Positions 1 through 11,416 of a stretch of DNA of 64,000 nucleotides are shown here, in pieces. The notes beneath the pieces are model-generated. The model did not search any database. It had not been told where the DNA came from and worked only from the letters and a program-made list of their open reading frames with translations. The DNA lies in NCBI GenBank assembly GCA_016790225.1, contig JAEUOZ010000076.1, forward strand, positions 20,770 to 84,769, written 5' to 3'. Made by a program: the position numbers and the translations under genes. Numbering within the stretch: the first letter of the stretch is position 1; the number at the start of each line of letters is the position of its first letter. The stretch is from Rubrivivax sp. GTDB lineage: Bacteria > Pseudomonadota > Gammaproteobacteria > Burkholderiales > Burkholderiaceae.

Positions 1-44
1 CGGCTGGGCAGAGGGCGCGGCCGGGAGCAGCCGGCGCGGCCGCT

Positions 45-995
45 TCAGGCCCGCGGCGGCTCGGGCTCAGGCGCGCGCTGCAGGGCGCCCGCGCGGTGCA
101 GCAGTTCGCCCCAGGGCGCCGGCCAGCGCGCGCCGCCGCGGGCCGCGGGCCACTCGCGCAGCAGGCGCTGCACCAGGGTCTCCGGCAGGCCTTGTTCCGA
201 CTGCCCGGCCAGCCAGTGGCGCAGCAGGTTGGCGCGGCGGGCGGGCGACAAGCGCAGCCAGGGCTCGCGGCGCAGCGCCCCGCCCTGCGCGCAGGCCTGG
301 GTGTCCTGCGCGGCCAACTCCGCCAGGCACTCGGCGGTCTCCTGCGCGCGGCGCGCAGCCGCCGCCAGGCGCTCGCCCGCCTGGGGAAAGGCCTCGCCGA
401 GCGCCGGCCAGACCTGCGTGCGCAGGCGGCTGCGGGCGAAGCGCGGATCGGCATTGCTGCCATCCTCCACATGGCCCAGTCGCCAACGTCTGACATAAGC
501 GGCGATGGCCGAGGGCTCGTGGTCGAGCCAGGGGCGCACCCAGTGCAGGCCCTGGCGCTGCGCCTGCCGCGGCATGGACGCCAGCCCGCGTGCCGAACCG
601 GTGCGCAAGGCCTGCAGCAGGAAGGTCTCGGCCTGATCCTGCCGGTGATGGGCCAGCAGCACCAGCGGTGCGCCGCCTTCGCGGGCCATCTGCGCCAGCG
701 CGTCATAACGCGCCTGCCGCGCCCAGGCCTCGACGCTTTGCGCGGCGGCCGGTGCGCCCTTCAGCCGCCGGAACAGCAGGGTCACCGGCAAGCCGCTGCG
801 CGCCCAGCGCCGGCACTGGTCTTGAGCGTGTTGAAGCCACGCATCGGCCTGCGGCATCAGGCCGTGGTGCACGTGCAGCGCGATCACGCGCAGGCCCAGC
901 TCACGCGCGGCGCGGGCGGTGGCGTGCAGCAGCGCCGTGGAATCGCGGCCGCCGCTGAAGGCCACCGCCACCACGGCCGCCGCCGGTGCGATCAA
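45..995 (-). CDS. tilS: tRNA(Ile)-lysidine synthetase TilS
   Basis: TilS modifies the wobble cytidine of the CAU-anticodon tRNA(Ile) to lysidine with ATP and lysine, so that it reads AUA as Ile. The 316-residue protein has the PP-loop motif SGGRDS at residues 14-19 and the family block [10 protein letters not shown] near residue 116, followed by a helical substrate-binding region. It is shorter than the E. coli enzyme (about 430 aa), so the C-terminal domain seems reduced, as in other beta-proteobacterial forms. The start is a TTG whose last two bases overlap the accA stop (TTGA), which implies translational coupling and places it last in the cysS-glycosylase-accA-tilS series. Family assignment is firm; the exact start is inferred. 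Confidence 0.92.
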   Translation of the reverse strand: MIAPAAAVVAVAFSGGRDSTALLHATARAARELGLRVIALHVHHGLMPQADAWLQHAQDQCRRWARSGLPVTLLFRRLKGAPAAAQSVEAWARQARYDALAQMAREGGAPLVLLAHHRQDQAETFLLQALRTGSARGLASMPRQAQRQGLHWVRPWLDHEPSAIAAYVRRWRLGHVEDGSNADPRFARSRLRTQVWPALGEAFPQAGERLAAAARRAQETAECLAELAAQDTQACAQGGALRREPWLRLSPARRANLLRHWLAGQSEQGLPETLVQRLLREWPAARGGARWPAPWGELLHRAGALQRAPEPEPPRA

Positions 996-1963
996 CGCTC
1001 CTTAGTATCCGTGAAGCGGCCGTAGCTCTGCAGGCGCTCGTATCGGCGCTGCAGCAGTTCCTTGGGCTTCAGATCGGCCACCTGGCGCACCGCGTCGTTC
1101 AAGGACCGCTTCAGCGCCGCGCTCATCTGCTTGAGATCGCGGTGGGCGCCGCCCACGGGCTCGCTGACGATCTTGTCGATCACGCCCAGCGCCTTCAGGC
1201 GGTGGGCCGTGATGCCCAGCGCCTCGGCCGCATCGGACGCGCGCTCGGAGGTCTTCCACAGGATCGAGGCGCAGCCTTCGGGCGAGATCACGGAGTAGAC
1301 GGCGAACTGCAGCATCAGCAGCTGATCGGCCACACTGATAGCCAACGCGCCACCTGAGCCACCCTCGCCGATGATGGTGGTGACGATGGGCACTTCCAGC
1401 TGCGCCATCTCGAAGATGTTGCGGCCGATGGCCTCGCTCTGGCCACGCTCTTCGGCGCCGATGCCGGGATAGGCGCCCGGCGTATCGACAAAGGTGAACA
1501 CCGGCAGGCGGAATTTCTCCGCCAGCTTCATCAGCCGCAGCGCCTTGCGGTAGCCCTCGGGCCGGGACATGCCGAAGTTGCGTGCCGCGCGCTCCTTGGT
1601 GTCGCGCCCCTTCTGGTGCCCCAGCACCATGCAGGCCTGGCCGTTGAAGCGCGCCAGACCGCCGACGATGCTCAGGTCATCGGCGAAGCTGCGGTCGCCG
1701 TGCAGCTCGTGGAAATCGGTGAACAGCTCGTTGATGTAGTCCAGCGTGTAGGGCCGCTGCGGGTGGCGCGCGATCTGCGTCACCTGCCAGGGCGAGAGGC
1801 TGGAGTAGATGTCCTTGGCCAGCTGCAGGCTCTTCTGGCTCAGGCGGTCGATCTCCTCGGAGATGTCGACGGCGGACTCGTTCTGCACATAGCGCAGTTC
1901 ATCGATCTTGGCTTCGAGCTCCGCGATGGGCTGCTCGAACTCCAGGAAGTGACGCTTGCTCAT
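992..1963 (-). CDS. accA: Acetyl-CoA carboxylase carboxyltransferase subunit alpha
   Basis: AccA, with AccD, transfers the carboxyl group from carboxybiotin to acetyl-CoA to give malonyl-CoA, the first committed step of fatty acid synthesis in the cytosol. The 323-residue protein carries the family signatures VDTPGAYPG and [11 protein letters not shown] (oxyanion/CoA region) and the PEGCASILW block. An in-frame TTG lies 18 nt further upstream, but the ATG giving MSKRHFLEF matches how the family begins, so I chose it. Length is normal. The stop codon is shared with the TTG of tilS, and a 31-bp gap separates it from the glycosylase gene upstream. Confidence 0.96.
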   Translation of the reverse strand: MSKRHFLEFEQPIAELEAKIDELRYVQNESAVDISEEIDRLSQKSLQLAKDIYSSLSPWQVTQIARHPQRPYTLDYINELFTDFHELHGDRSFADDLSIVGGLARFNGQACMVLGHQKGRDTKERAARNFGMSRPEGYRKALRLMKLAEKFRLPVFTFVDTPGAYPGIGAEERGQSEAIGRNIFEMAQLEVPIVTTIIGEGGSGGALAISVADQLLMLQFAVYSVISPEGCASILWKTSERASDAAEALGITAHRLKALGVIDKIVSEPVGGAHRDLKQMSAALKRSLNDAVRQVADLKPKELLQRRYERLQSYGRFTDTKER

Positions 1964-1994
1964 CGCAGGGTGACCCCCCAAACGTAACGGAATC

Positions 1995-2702
1995 TCAATA
2001 GTCTACCGGCAGAGGGTCCAGGCTCCGCCACAGATACCACGTGGCGACGGTACGGTATGGCGCCCAGGCCTCGGCCACTTCACGCGCTTCGGCCCGCGAG
2101 ACCGGTTCGCCGCTGAAGTAGTTCTGGCTGATGCCCTTGATGAGGCCCAGGTCGTCCAGCGGCAGCACGTCCGGGCGCAGCAGGTGGAACATCAGGAACA
2201 TCTCCGCCGTCCAGCGCCCGATGCCGCGGATCGCCACCAGCTCGCTGATGATGGCTTCGTCATCCATCTGCTGCCACTGGCCCACGTGCACCTGTCCGTC
2301 TGCAAAGTGCCGCGCCAGATCCTGGATGTACTCGCACTTGCGCACCGAAAGCCCCGCGGCGCGCAGATCGGGTACCGCCTGCGCGAGCACGGCAGCGGGA
2401 TCCAGCGGCGCCCCCGCGGCAGCGCCACCGGATACCTGGCGGGCAAAGCGGTCCCAGACCGCCTGCGCGGCCTTGACGGAAATCTGCTGGCCGACCACCG
2501 AGCGCGCCAGCGTCGTGAAGGCGTCGCCGCGGCTGTGAAGCCGCGCCTGGCCGAACTGCGGGATCAGTCGCTTGAGCACCCGATCCCGGCGCTTGAGATG
2601 GCGGCAGGCCTCGTCCCAGTAGACCGGCACGACCAGCGCCGGTGCGGCCGGATCGTCCGCCCCGACCGGTGCGGCCGCAGCTTGGGCAGGCACCGCGCTC
2701 AC
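1995..2702 (-). CDS. DNA-3-methyladenine glycosylase (HhH-GPD family, AlkA-like)
   Basis: This protein probably removes alkylated purines from DNA at the start of base excision repair. Its 235 residues contain the helix-hairpin-helix [13 protein letters not shown] followed by the Gly/Pro/Asp loop with LPLDD, where the second Asp is expected to be catalytic. The N-terminal block SVVGQQIS is typical of the short AlkA/MPGII-like group that lacks the N-terminal domain of E. coli AlkA. It starts at a GTG that overlaps the cysS stop (GTGA), so it is coupled to cysS. The subfamily is clear; the exact lesion range cannot be read from sequence. Confidence 0.9.
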   Translation of the reverse strand: MSAVPAQAAAAPVGADDPAAPALVVPVYWDEACRHLKRRDRVLKRLIPQFGQARLHSRGDAFTTLARSVVGQQISVKAAQAVWDRFARQVSGGAAAGAPLDPAAVLAQAVPDLRAAGLSVRKCEYIQDLARHFADGQVHVGQWQQMDDEAIISELVAIRGIGRWTAEMFLMFHLLRPDVLPLDDLGLIKGISQNYFSGEPVSRAEAREVAEAWAPYRTVATWYLWRSLDPLPVDY

Positions 2703-4081
2703 ACGCGCGTCCAGGCCGTGCCCGCCGGGCCGTCCTTCAGCTGCACGCCCTGTTCCAGCAACTGCTGGCGGATGCGATCCGCAGCGCCGAAGTCACGCGC
2801 CTGCTTGGCTGCCGCGCGCTGATCGATCAGCTGCTGGATGGCCGCCTCGTCCAGACCCTGGCCGGCCTGCAGCCAGCCGCGCGGATCCTGCTGCAGGATG
2901 CCCAGCGTGGCCCCCAGGGCCTTGAGCTGCTGCGCTGCGGCAACCGAGCCGCTGCGGTTGACCTCGCCGGCCAGTTCGAAGAGCACGGCCAGCGCGCCCG
3001 GGGAGTTGAAGTCGTCGTCCATCGCCGCGCGAAAGCGCGCGCAGGGCTCGGCCTGCCAATCGACGCCCGGCAACACGCTGTCTGCCAGCGCCGCCCGCTC
3101 CAGCGCCGTGTAGAGCCGCCGCAGCGCGCTGCGCGCCTCGTCCAGCAGCGTGTCGCTGAAATTGAAGGGGCTGCGGTAATGCGTGCGCAGGAAGAAGAAG
3201 CGCAGCGTCTCGCCATCGAACTGCTTCAGCACCTCGCGGATGGTGAAGAAGTTGCCCAGCGACTTGGACATCTTCTCGTTGTCGACGTTGAGAAAGCCGT
3301 TGTGCAGCCAGTAGTTGACGAAGCGCTGGCCGCTGGCGCCCTCACTCTGCGCGATCTCGTTCTCGTGGTGCGGGAACTGCAGATCCATCCCGCCGCCGTG
3401 GATGTCGAAGCTGGCGCCCAGCAGTGCACCGCTCATCGCCGAGCATTCGATATGCCAGCCCGGGCGGCCCGGGCCGAAGGGGCCGTCGAAGCGCGCATCG
3501 GCCGGCTCTTCGGGCTTGGCCGCCTTCCAGAGCACGAAGTCCAGCGGATCGTCCTTGCCCTCGTTGAGCGCCACGCGCTCGCCCGCGCGCAGCTCGTCGA
3601 TCGACTTGCCGGACAGCCGCCCGTAGCCTTCAAACTTGCGCACCGCGAAGTTCACGTCCCCGCCTTCGGCGCGATAGGCCAGGCCCTTGTCCTCCAGCGT
3701 GCCGATCATCGCCAGCATCTGCGGCACATAGTGCGTGGCGCGTGGCTCGTGCGTGGGCGGCTCGATGCCGAGCGCGCCGATATCGGCATGCATCGCGGCG
3801 ATCATCTCCTCGGTCAGCTGCGCGATCGGGATGCGACGCTCCAGCGCGCGGCGGATGATCTTGTCGTCGATGTCGGTGATGTTGCGCACGTAGGTGACCT
3901 GGTAGCCGCTGGCGCGCAGCCAGCGGTAGACCACGTCGAAGGCCAGCATCATGCGTGCGTGCCCCATGTGGCACAGGTCATAGATGGTCATGCCGCACAC
4001 GTACATCCGCACCTGACCGGGCGTCTGGGGAACAAAGGCTTCCACGCTGCGCGACAGCGTGTTGTACACGTGCAGGCTCAT
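2699..4081 (-). CDS. cysS: Cysteinyl-tRNA synthetase
   Basis: CysRS charges tRNA(Cys) with cysteine. The 460-residue protein has normal length. It shows the class I signature as HMGH at residues 38-41 (family usual HIGH), the KMSKS loop intact as EKMSKSLGN, and zinc ligands including Cys29, the Cys of IECSAMS and the HHENE histidine. The frame stays open far upstream, but the ATG giving MSLHVYNT is the family start. On the minus strand a TATACT box at 4173-4168 could serve as its -10, in the 145-bp divergent gap shared with the TPR gene. It heads the coupled cysS-glycosylase-accA-tilS unit. Confidence 0.97.
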   Translation of the reverse strand: MSLHVYNTLSRSVEAFVPQTPGQVRMYVCGMTIYDLCHMGHARMMLAFDVVYRWLRASGYQVTYVRNITDIDDKIIRRALERRIPIAQLTEEMIAAMHADIGALGIEPPTHEPRATHYVPQMLAMIGTLEDKGLAYRAEGGDVNFAVRKFEGYGRLSGKSIDELRAGERVALNEGKDDPLDFVLWKAAKPEEPADARFDGPFGPGRPGWHIECSAMSGALLGASFDIHGGGMDLQFPHHENEIAQSEGASGQRFVNYWLHNGFLNVDNEKMSKSLGNFFTIREVLKQFDGETLRFFFLRTHYRSPFNFSDTLLDEARSALRRLYTALERAALADSVLPGVDWQAEPCARFRAAMDDDFNSPGALAVLFELAGEVNRSGSVAAAQQLKALGATLGILQQDPRGWLQAGQGLDEAAIQQLIDQRAAAKQARDFGAADRIRQQLLEQGVQLKDGPAGTAWTRV

Positions 4082-4226
4082 GAGATGACGGGGGGAGTGG
4101 CCGCGCCGCGTGCCGGCGCCCGTGCCGGGGGCCGGGGCTTCGGGGCGTCGATAGAATGTGCGATTCAGTATAGCGGCGGCCTCCATCTGCGCCAGCCCAT
4201 CCGGTGCCCGCGGCGCGCAGCGTCTC

Positions 4227-4742
4227 ATGAACCTTCTCCGCTGGTCGATCCTGCTTGCCGCCTTGATGGCTCTGGTGCTGCCTGTGCGCGCCGATCCCCT
4301 GGCCGAGCTGCGCCGCCTCACGGCATCGGGCCAATCGACGCAGGCGCTCGATGTGGCCGACAAGGCCTTGCAGTCGCGCCCCAAGGATCCTGAGCTGCGC
4401 TTCCTGCGCGGCGTGGTGCTGACCGATCTGGGCCGTTCCGCCGAGGCCATGGGCGTCTTCGAGGCGCTGTCGCTGGAGTATCCGGAGCTGCCGGATCCGC
4501 TGAACAACCTGGCCGTGCTGCACGCCGCCCGCGATGAACTGGACCGCGCGCGCCACCTGCTGGAAACCGCGCTGCGCGCCGAGCCACGGCACCGTGCCGC
4601 GCGCGAGAACCTGGGCGATGTCTACGTCCGGCTGGCCATCCGCCAGTGGCAGACACTCGCTGGCGAATCGCCGCTGGAGCCCGCGCTGGCGCGCAAGCTG
4701 GCCCTGGCCCGGGATCTCGCGGGCCTGCCGCGCGCACGCTGA
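4227..4742 (+). CDS. Secreted tetratricopeptide-repeat protein
   Basis: A 171-residue protein that starts with a hydrophobic export signal ([19 protein letters not shown]) cleaved probably after VRA, then about three TPR units (residues 25-140) with the usual small/large residue pattern, such as [20 protein letters not shown]. It is therefore a periplasmic adaptor or scaffold; there is no catalytic motif. The next gene starts 53 bp downstream and encodes a periplasmic prolyl isomerase, so a joint role in envelope protein folding is possible but only inferred. An upstream in-frame ATG exists at 4158, but it would bury the signal peptide, so 4227 is preferred. Confidence 0.82.
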   Translation: MNLLRWSILLAALMALVLPVRADPLAELRRLTASGQSTQALDVADKALQSRPKDPELRFLRGVVLTDLGRSAEAMGVFEALSLEYPELPDPLNNLAVLHAARDELDRARHLLETALRAEPRHRAARENLGDVYVRLAIRQWQTLAGESPLEPALARKLALARDLAGLPRAR

Positions 4743-4795
4743 GACAGGCTGCCCCTGCGCCCCCTCACCCACCCCCTGCCCGACCCGAGCACCCG

Positions 4796-5356
4796 ATGAA
4801 GACACTCGCCCTCGTCCTGGCCACGACCGCCGGCCTGCTGCTGACCCCCGCCGCGATGGCGCAGCGCGTGAAGCTCGCCACCAGCGCCGGCGACATCGTC
4901 ATCGAGCTGGACCGCGACCGCGCGCCGCACACGGTGGATAACTTTCTTTCCTATGTGCGATTCCGGCACTACGACGGCACCATCTTCCACCGCGTGATCC
5001 CGACCTTCATGATCCAGGGCGGCGGCATGGATGCCAAGATGGCCGAGCGCCCGACCAAGGCCGCGATCCCGCTGGAAGCGCGCAATGGCCTGAACAACGT
5101 GCGCGGCTCCGTGGCGATGGCACGCCGGGGCGACCCGAATTCCGCCACCGCCCAGTTCTTCATCAACGTCGTCGACAACCCCTTCCTCGACGCCGCCAAC
5201 GCACGCGACGGCCACGGCTATGCCGTCTTCGGCCGCGTCGTCGAGGGCATGGACGTGGTCGACAAGATCCGCGAAGTGCCCACCCGGACCGTGGACGGGC
5301 ACGCCAATGTGCCCACCATGCCGGTGACCATCCTGAAGGCAACCCTGGAGAAGTGA
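4796..5356 (+). CDS. ppiA: Periplasmic cyclophilin-type peptidyl-prolyl isomerase
   Basis: Catalyses cis-trans isomerisation of Xaa-Pro bonds in the periplasm. A signal peptide covers residues 1-22 (ending AAMAQ) and is followed by a single cyclophilin domain. The core motifs FHRVIPTFMIQGGG and [11 protein letters not shown] are present, including the catalytic Arg of FHRV. Total length is 186 residues. Its TGA abuts the ATG of the second cyclophilin with no intervening base, so the pair is almost certainly cotranscribed and arose by duplication, with one copy exported and the other cytosolic. Confidence 0.94.
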   Translation: MKTLALVLATTAGLLLTPAAMAQRVKLATSAGDIVIELDRDRAPHTVDNFLSYVRFRHYDGTIFHRVIPTFMIQGGGMDAKMAERPTKAAIPLEARNGLNNVRGSVAMARRGDPNSATAQFFINVVDNPFLDAANARDGHGYAVFGRVVEGMDVVDKIREVPTRTVDGHANVPTMPVTILKATLEK

Positions 5357-5857
5357 ATGAGCAAGACCGTCGAACTGCACACGAGCGCTGGCCTGATCCG
5401 CGTGGAACTGGACGAGGCCAAGGCACCCAAGAGCACGGATAACTTTCTGGCCTATGTGCGATCGGGCCACTATGACGGCACCATCTTCCACCGTGTCATC
5501 CGCGGCTTCATGGTGCAGGGCGGCGGCATGGACGGCGACATGAAGCAGAAGTCCACGCTGGCGCCGATCAACAACGAGGCCAACAACGGCCTGAAGAACG
5601 ACAAGTACACGCTGGCGATGGCGCGCACGAACGACCCGCACTCGGCCACCGCGCAGTTCTTCATCAACACCACCGACAACGGCTTCCTCAACCACAAGTC
5701 GCCCAGCGCTTCCGGCTGGGGCTACGCGGTCTTCGGCAAGGTCGTGGCCGGCCACGACATCGTGGACCGCATCGAGGCCGTGGCCACCGGCCGCCGTGGC
5801 TTCCATGACGACGTGCCGCTGGAAAACGTCGTCATCCAGCGCGCCGTCGAAGTCTGA
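5357..5857 (+). CDS. ppiB: Cytosolic cyclophilin-type peptidyl-prolyl isomerase
   Basis: A 166-residue cyclophilin without a signal peptide, so cytosolic. It carries [14 protein letters not shown] and [11 protein letters not shown], which hold the catalytic Arg, Phe, Met and Gln positions of the family. It is about half identical to the periplasmic copy that ends directly before it (TGA then ATG). The following lpxH gene begins 34 bp downstream. The role is assisted folding of cytosolic proteins; substrates are unknown. Confidence 0.95.
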   Translation: MSKTVELHTSAGLIRVELDEAKAPKSTDNFLAYVRSGHYDGTIFHRVIRGFMVQGGGMDGDMKQKSTLAPINNEANNGLKNDKYTLAMARTNDPHSATAQFFINTTDNGFLNHKSPSASGWGYAVFGKVVAGHDIVDRIEAVATGRRGFHDDVPLENVVIQRAVEV

Positions 5858-5891
5858 GCGGTCACCGAGGCGGCCGCCGGGGCATGCAGCC

Positions 5892-6683
5892 GTGACGGCC
5901 GGGCCGCCCACCGCCGCGCCCTGGCAGGCACCCGCAGGCTGGCGCGCGATCGAGTTCATCTCGGACCTGCACCTCTGGGAGCAGGCGCCGCGCACCTTCG
6001 AGGCCTGGCAGGCGTGGCTGCTTGCCACGGATGCCGATGCGCTGTTCATCCTGGGCGATCTCTTCGAAGTCTGGATCGGCGACGACGCGCGCGCCCTGCC
6101 CTTTCCGGCGGCCTGCGTGCAGGCGCTGGCCGCGTTCGGGCGCCGCAGGCCGCTGTACTTCCTGCCCGGCAACCGCGATTTCCTGATCGGCGCGCAGATG
6201 CTGGCGGCCTGCCACATGCAGCCGCTGGCGGAGCCCACGCGGCTGGATGCCTTCGGCCAGAGCCTGCTGCTCAGCCACGGCGACGCGGCCTGCCTGGAGG
6301 ACCTGGAATACCAGCAGTTCCGCCGCCAGGTGCGCAGCGAGGCCTGGCAACAGGCCTTCCTGGCGCGGCCGCTGGAAGAACGCGCCGCCATCGCGCGGCA
6401 GATCCGGGGCCAGAGCCAGGAGCGCCAGCGGCACCAGCCCGATCCCTCGCTGTGGGCCGATCTGGACGCCGATGAGGTCCGCCGTTGGCTGATGGCCAGC
6501 GGCGCGAGCACGCTGGTGCATGGCCACACGCACCGGCCGGCCGAGCACGCGCTGGGCGATGGCCTTCAGCGCATCGTGCTGAGCGACTGGGATTGCGAAG
6601 GCCCGCAGGCGCGCGGCGAGGCCCTGCGCCTGGACGCCCGCGGCTGGCACCGGCTGCCGATCGGCGGCCCCGCGGGATCATGA
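5892..6683 (+). CDS. lpxH: UDP-2,3-diacylglucosamine hydrolase
   Basis: LpxH cleaves the pyrophosphate of UDP-2,3-diacylglucosamine to give lipid X, the fourth step of lipid A synthesis, at the inner face of the inner membrane. The calcineurin-like metal motifs are all visible: ISDLHL, GDLFEVWIGDD, GNRDF, SHGD and HGHTHRP. The most likely start is GTG at 5892, 34 bp after ppiB; an ATG in this frame is found only inside ppiB. That gives 263 residues, close to the family norm of 240-260. The stop overlaps the mtfA start (ATGA). Confidence 0.94.
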   Translation: MTAGPPTAAPWQAPAGWRAIEFISDLHLWEQAPRTFEAWQAWLLATDADALFILGDLFEVWIGDDARALPFPAACVQALAAFGRRRPLYFLPGNRDFLIGAQMLAACHMQPLAEPTRLDAFGQSLLLSHGDAACLEDLEYQQFRRQVRSEAWQQAFLARPLEERAAIARQIRGQSQERQRHQPDPSLWADLDADEVRRWLMASGASTLVHGHTHRPAEHALGDGLQRIVLSDWDCEGPQARGEALRLDARGWHRLPIGGPAGS

Positions 6684-7468
6684 CCTTCCTGCCGGCATCC
6701 TGGCGGGACGCCTGGCGCGCGCGGCAGGAGCGCGCGGCGCTGGCCCGTCGCGCGATTCCAGACAAGCTCTGGCGCCGCACCCTCAAGCGATTTGCCTTTC
6801 TGCCGCAGGAGGGCCCGCGCGAGCAGCTGCTGCGCCGGCTGAGCAGCCTCTTTCTGGATCGAAAGGAATTCACCGGCGCCCACGGCCTGCAGATCACCGA
6901 CGACATGGTGGTGGCCATCGCGGCCCAGGCCTGCCTGCCGGTGCTGCAACTCGGGCTGCAGGCCTACGATGGCTTCGTGGGCATCGTGGTTCATCCCGGT
7001 CAGGCACGCGTGCGACGTGAGCGCATGGATGAGCACGGCATCGTGCACGAGGACGAAGAGATCCTGGCCGGCGAGGCGGTCGATGGCGGGCCGGTGATGC
7101 TGTCCTGGCGTGACGTGCGGGCCTCCGGCGCCAGCGCAGCCGAGGGCTACAACGTCGTCATCCACGAGTTTGCGCATGTGCTGGACATGACCGACGGCCT
7201 GGCCAACGGCCGCCCGCTGCTGCCGGCCGGCCTCAGCGCACAGGCCTGGGACACACTGATGCTGGCCGAGTACGAGGCCTTCTGCCTGCGCGTCGATGCC
7301 GAAGAGGCGACCGGGCTGGATCCCTACGGCGCGCAGGCCCTGGAGGAATTCTTCGCCGTGGCCAGCGAGGCCTACTTTGTCCAGCCCGAGGTGCTGGCGC
7401 AGGAACATCCGCAGCTGCTGGCGCTGCTGGGCCGCTACTACGAGCCGGCGGGTCAGAACCGGGACTGA
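6680..7468 (+). CDS. mtfA: MtfA-type zinc peptidase (Mlc titration factor A homologue)
   Basis: MtfA in E. coli binds the glucose repressor Mlc and is also a zinc aminopeptidase. This 262-residue homologue has the metal motif HEFAHVLDM (HExxH) near residue 160, with a downstream Glu in LEEFFAVASEAYF as the likely third ligand. The start codon overlaps the lpxH stop (ATGA), so the two are coupled. Whether an Mlc-like regulator exists in this organism is unknown, so the regulatory role is only inherited by name. Transcription probably ends at the hairpin 57 bp downstream. Confidence 0.88.
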   Translation: MTFLPASWRDAWRARQERAALARRAIPDKLWRRTLKRFAFLPQEGPREQLLRRLSSLFLDRKEFTGAHGLQITDDMVVAIAAQACLPVLQLGLQAYDGFVGIVVHPGQARVRRERMDEHGIVHEDEEILAGEAVDGGPVMLSWRDVRASGASAAEGYNVVIHEFAHVLDMTDGLANGRPLLPAGLSAQAWDTLMLAEYEAFCLRVDAEEATGLDPYGAQALEEFFAVASEAYFVQPEVLAQEHPQLLALLGRYYEPAGQNRD

Positions 7469-7524
7469 GCCTGGGCCTGGGCCTGGACCTGAACGCGGGC
7501 CAGAGCCGAGGCCGCCACCATGCA

Positions 7525-7549
7525 GACGCCCGGCGCGAGGCCGGGCGTC
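7525..7549. terminator. Hairpin between convergent mtfA and clpA
   Basis: A 10-bp perfect stem (GACGCCCGGC / GCCGGGCGTC) with a 5-nt loop lies between the 3' ends of mtfA and clpA. There is no strong T-run on either side, so it is a terminator-like or mRNA-protecting hairpin for both genes rather than a proven intrinsic terminator. Confidence 0.55.
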
Positions 7550-7577
7550 GAGTCTGAAATACGGTAGCCCCGGCCAG

Positions 7578-7640
7578 AAAGGCCGAAGCGCCTGCGCGGC
7601 CGGCTCAGGCCGCAAAGGCCGAAGCGCCTGCGCGGCCGGC

Positions 7641-7648
<8 letters not shown>
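7578..7648. repeat. 36-bp tandem duplication across the clpA stop
   Basis: Two head-to-tail copies, 7578-7613 and 7614-7648, identical over 35 bp. The second copy contains the clpA stop (7641-7643). Read on the minus strand each copy holds a GGCCG...CGGCC stem followed by TTT, so the duplication also doubles a weak terminator-like structure behind clpA. Confidence 0.85.
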
Positions 7649-9952
<2,304 letters not shown>

Positions 9953-9956
<4 letters not shown>

Positions 9957-10309
9957 GCGGCCTCCATAATGCATTGCAACGGGTGCTGGTCTCGGCGTGC
10001 TGCGGCGAGCACGAGTTCGACCTTCGTGGCCGCGACGTCCTTGGTATACACACCGCAGACGCCACGCCCCTCGTGATGGATCTTCAGCATGATCAGGGTT
10101 GCCGTTTCCAGATCGTGCTTGAAGTATTGCTGAAGCACCCGAATGACGAACTCCATCGGCGTGTAGTCGTCGTTCAGCAGAACCACCTTATACAGCGCCG
10201 GGGGCTTGGTGCGCTGCTCCTGACGCTCGGCCACCACCGAGCCCTGGCCGTCGGCCGGTTGCTGCGGCAGACCGTTGGGCTGGATCGGTTCGGAGGGATC
10301 GGAAGGCAT
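9953..10309 (-). CDS. clpS: Clp protease adaptor ClpS
   Basis: ClpS binds the ClpA N-domain and delivers N-degron substrates. The 118-residue protein has a flexible N-terminal tail of about 40 residues, then the conserved fold with [15 protein letters not shown] and [12 protein letters not shown]; the Asn-Asp pair and the Met belong to the N-degron pocket. I chose ATG at 10309 (MPSDPSEP) because the upstream open frame has no conserved content. The stop overlaps the clpA start. A 393-bp stretch without a convincing gene lies upstream and must hold the promoter. Confidence 0.95.
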
Positions 10310-10702
10310 GCGGCATTCTATCGACAGGGTCCGTTGGCTACCTGAGGGGCAAGCGTGGGAATCACGGCCCAAAAGCCCCAGGTATTCAGATCCTTGATGA
10401 GGGCCTGAACGCAGATTGCAAGGGGTGAATTCTCCCGGTTCTGGAGCTTCTCCCGCCGCAGCGTCCCGCGCATGCAGCAAGAGTCGCGCCATGCCTTCGC
10501 AGCCTGCGCGCGACCTGGGGGGGGGCGCCGGCAGGAGCGGCTGGCAGCCGGCCAACCGGCGCATCGACCGGCGCATCGATCAGAGCTGCGGGGGCGGCCC
10601 GTCAATCGGTGCAGCCCGATCCGCCGGGTCAGCGGATCTGCGGCCTTGCTGCGCTGCGGCCTTGCAGCCTTGCTGCGCTGCGGCGCTGCGGCAATGAGAT
10701 GC
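10310..10702. other. 393-bp intergenic region with short tandem repeats
   Basis: No convincing gene is seen between clpS and livF. It holds a run of nine G (10517-10525), a 12-bp unit ACCGGCGCATCG repeated twice (10555-10578), and a 17-bp unit GCCTTGCTGCGCTGCGG present twice with a 24-bp period (10643-10659, 10667-10683). The clpS promoter must lie at its left end and the end of the liv operon at its right; I could not identify a clear -35/-10 pair or a T-rich terminator. Confidence 0.7.
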
Positions 10703-11416
10703 TCAAGCCTCCAGCCACTCGCGCTGGAGCTCCACCGCGGCCTCAAGCTCGGCGGCCAGGCCTTCGAAGACGATGCGCCCGCGTCCCATGACCGCGCAGC
10801 GGTCGGCCAGGTCCAGGGCCAGACTCAGCTTCTGTTCAATCAGCAGCACCGCCGCACCGCGCTGGCGCAGCTGACCCAGCACGGTGGCCACGTTGCGCAC
10901 CAGCGCGGGCGCGAGCCCCTCGCAAGGTTCGTCGACGACCAGCAAGGCCGGGTCGCCGCGCAGCGTGCGGGCCAGCGCCAGCATCTGCTGCTCGCCGCCG
11001 GAGAGCACGCCGGCGAGCGTGTCCAGCCGCTCCTCCAGCGCCGGGAACAGGCGCATCAATGCCGGCACGGTCCAGGGACCCTGGCCGCGGCCTCGCTGCT
11101 CGCCCAGCATCAGGTTCTGGCGCACGGTCAGCCCGGGAAACACGTCGCGGCTCTCCGGCACGTAGCCCACGCCCAGCCGCGCGATGCGGTGGCCTGCCAG
11201 CCCCAGCAGTTCCCGGCCGCACCAGCGGATGCTGCCCTGCGCGGGAACCTGGCCGACGATGGCCTTGGCGGTGGTGCTTCGGCCGGCGCCGTTGCGGCCC
11301 AGCAAGGCCAGCACCTCGCCGGGCCGAACCTGCAGATCGACGCCGTGCAGCACCGCCAGCGGCCCATAGCCGGCACGGACCGCTTCGAGCTGCAGCACCT
11401 CAAGGCCCCCCTTCAC
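10703..11416 (-). CDS. livF: Branched-chain amino acid-type ABC transporter ATPase (LivF-like), variant Walker A
   Basis: One of two ATPases of the importer. The 237-residue protein has the LivF-type signature LSGGEQQMLALARTL and Walker B LLVVDEPCEGLAP. The Walker A reads GRNGAGRST: the invariant Lys is replaced by Arg46 (codon CGA at 11281-11279), while the partner LivG keeps GPNGAGKST. Arg here could lower ATP hydrolysis at one site of the heterodimer. The start is GTG at 11416, overlapping livG by 17 bp; a second GTG at 11398 directly after the livG stop is also possible. It is the last gene of the operon. Confidence 0.88.
   Translation of the reverse strand: MKGGLEVLQLEAVRAGYGPLAVLHGVDLQVRPGEVLALLGRNGAGRSTTAKAIVGQVPAQGSIRWCGRELLGLAGHRIARLGVGYVPESRDVFPGLTVRQNLMLGEQRGRGQGPWTVPALMRLFPALEERLDTLAGVLSGGEQQMLALARTLRGDPALLVVDEPCEGLAPALVRNVATVLGQLRQRGAAVLLIEQKLSLALDLADRCAVMGRGRIVFEGLAAELEAAVELQREWLEA

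Noticed and set aside
1..44. Possible gene before tilS
   Set aside because: Too short to judge; nothing recognisable.
96..1025. Long open frames on the strand opposite many genes, for example 96-1025 and 2642-4393
   Set aside because: They mirror real genes in high-GC codon structure and encode Arg/Ala/Gln/His-rich sequence without family motifs or ribosome sites.
10318..10746. 142-codon minus frame in the clpS-liv gap
   Set aside because: It is made of the short tandem repeats, has no ribosome site and overlaps livF.
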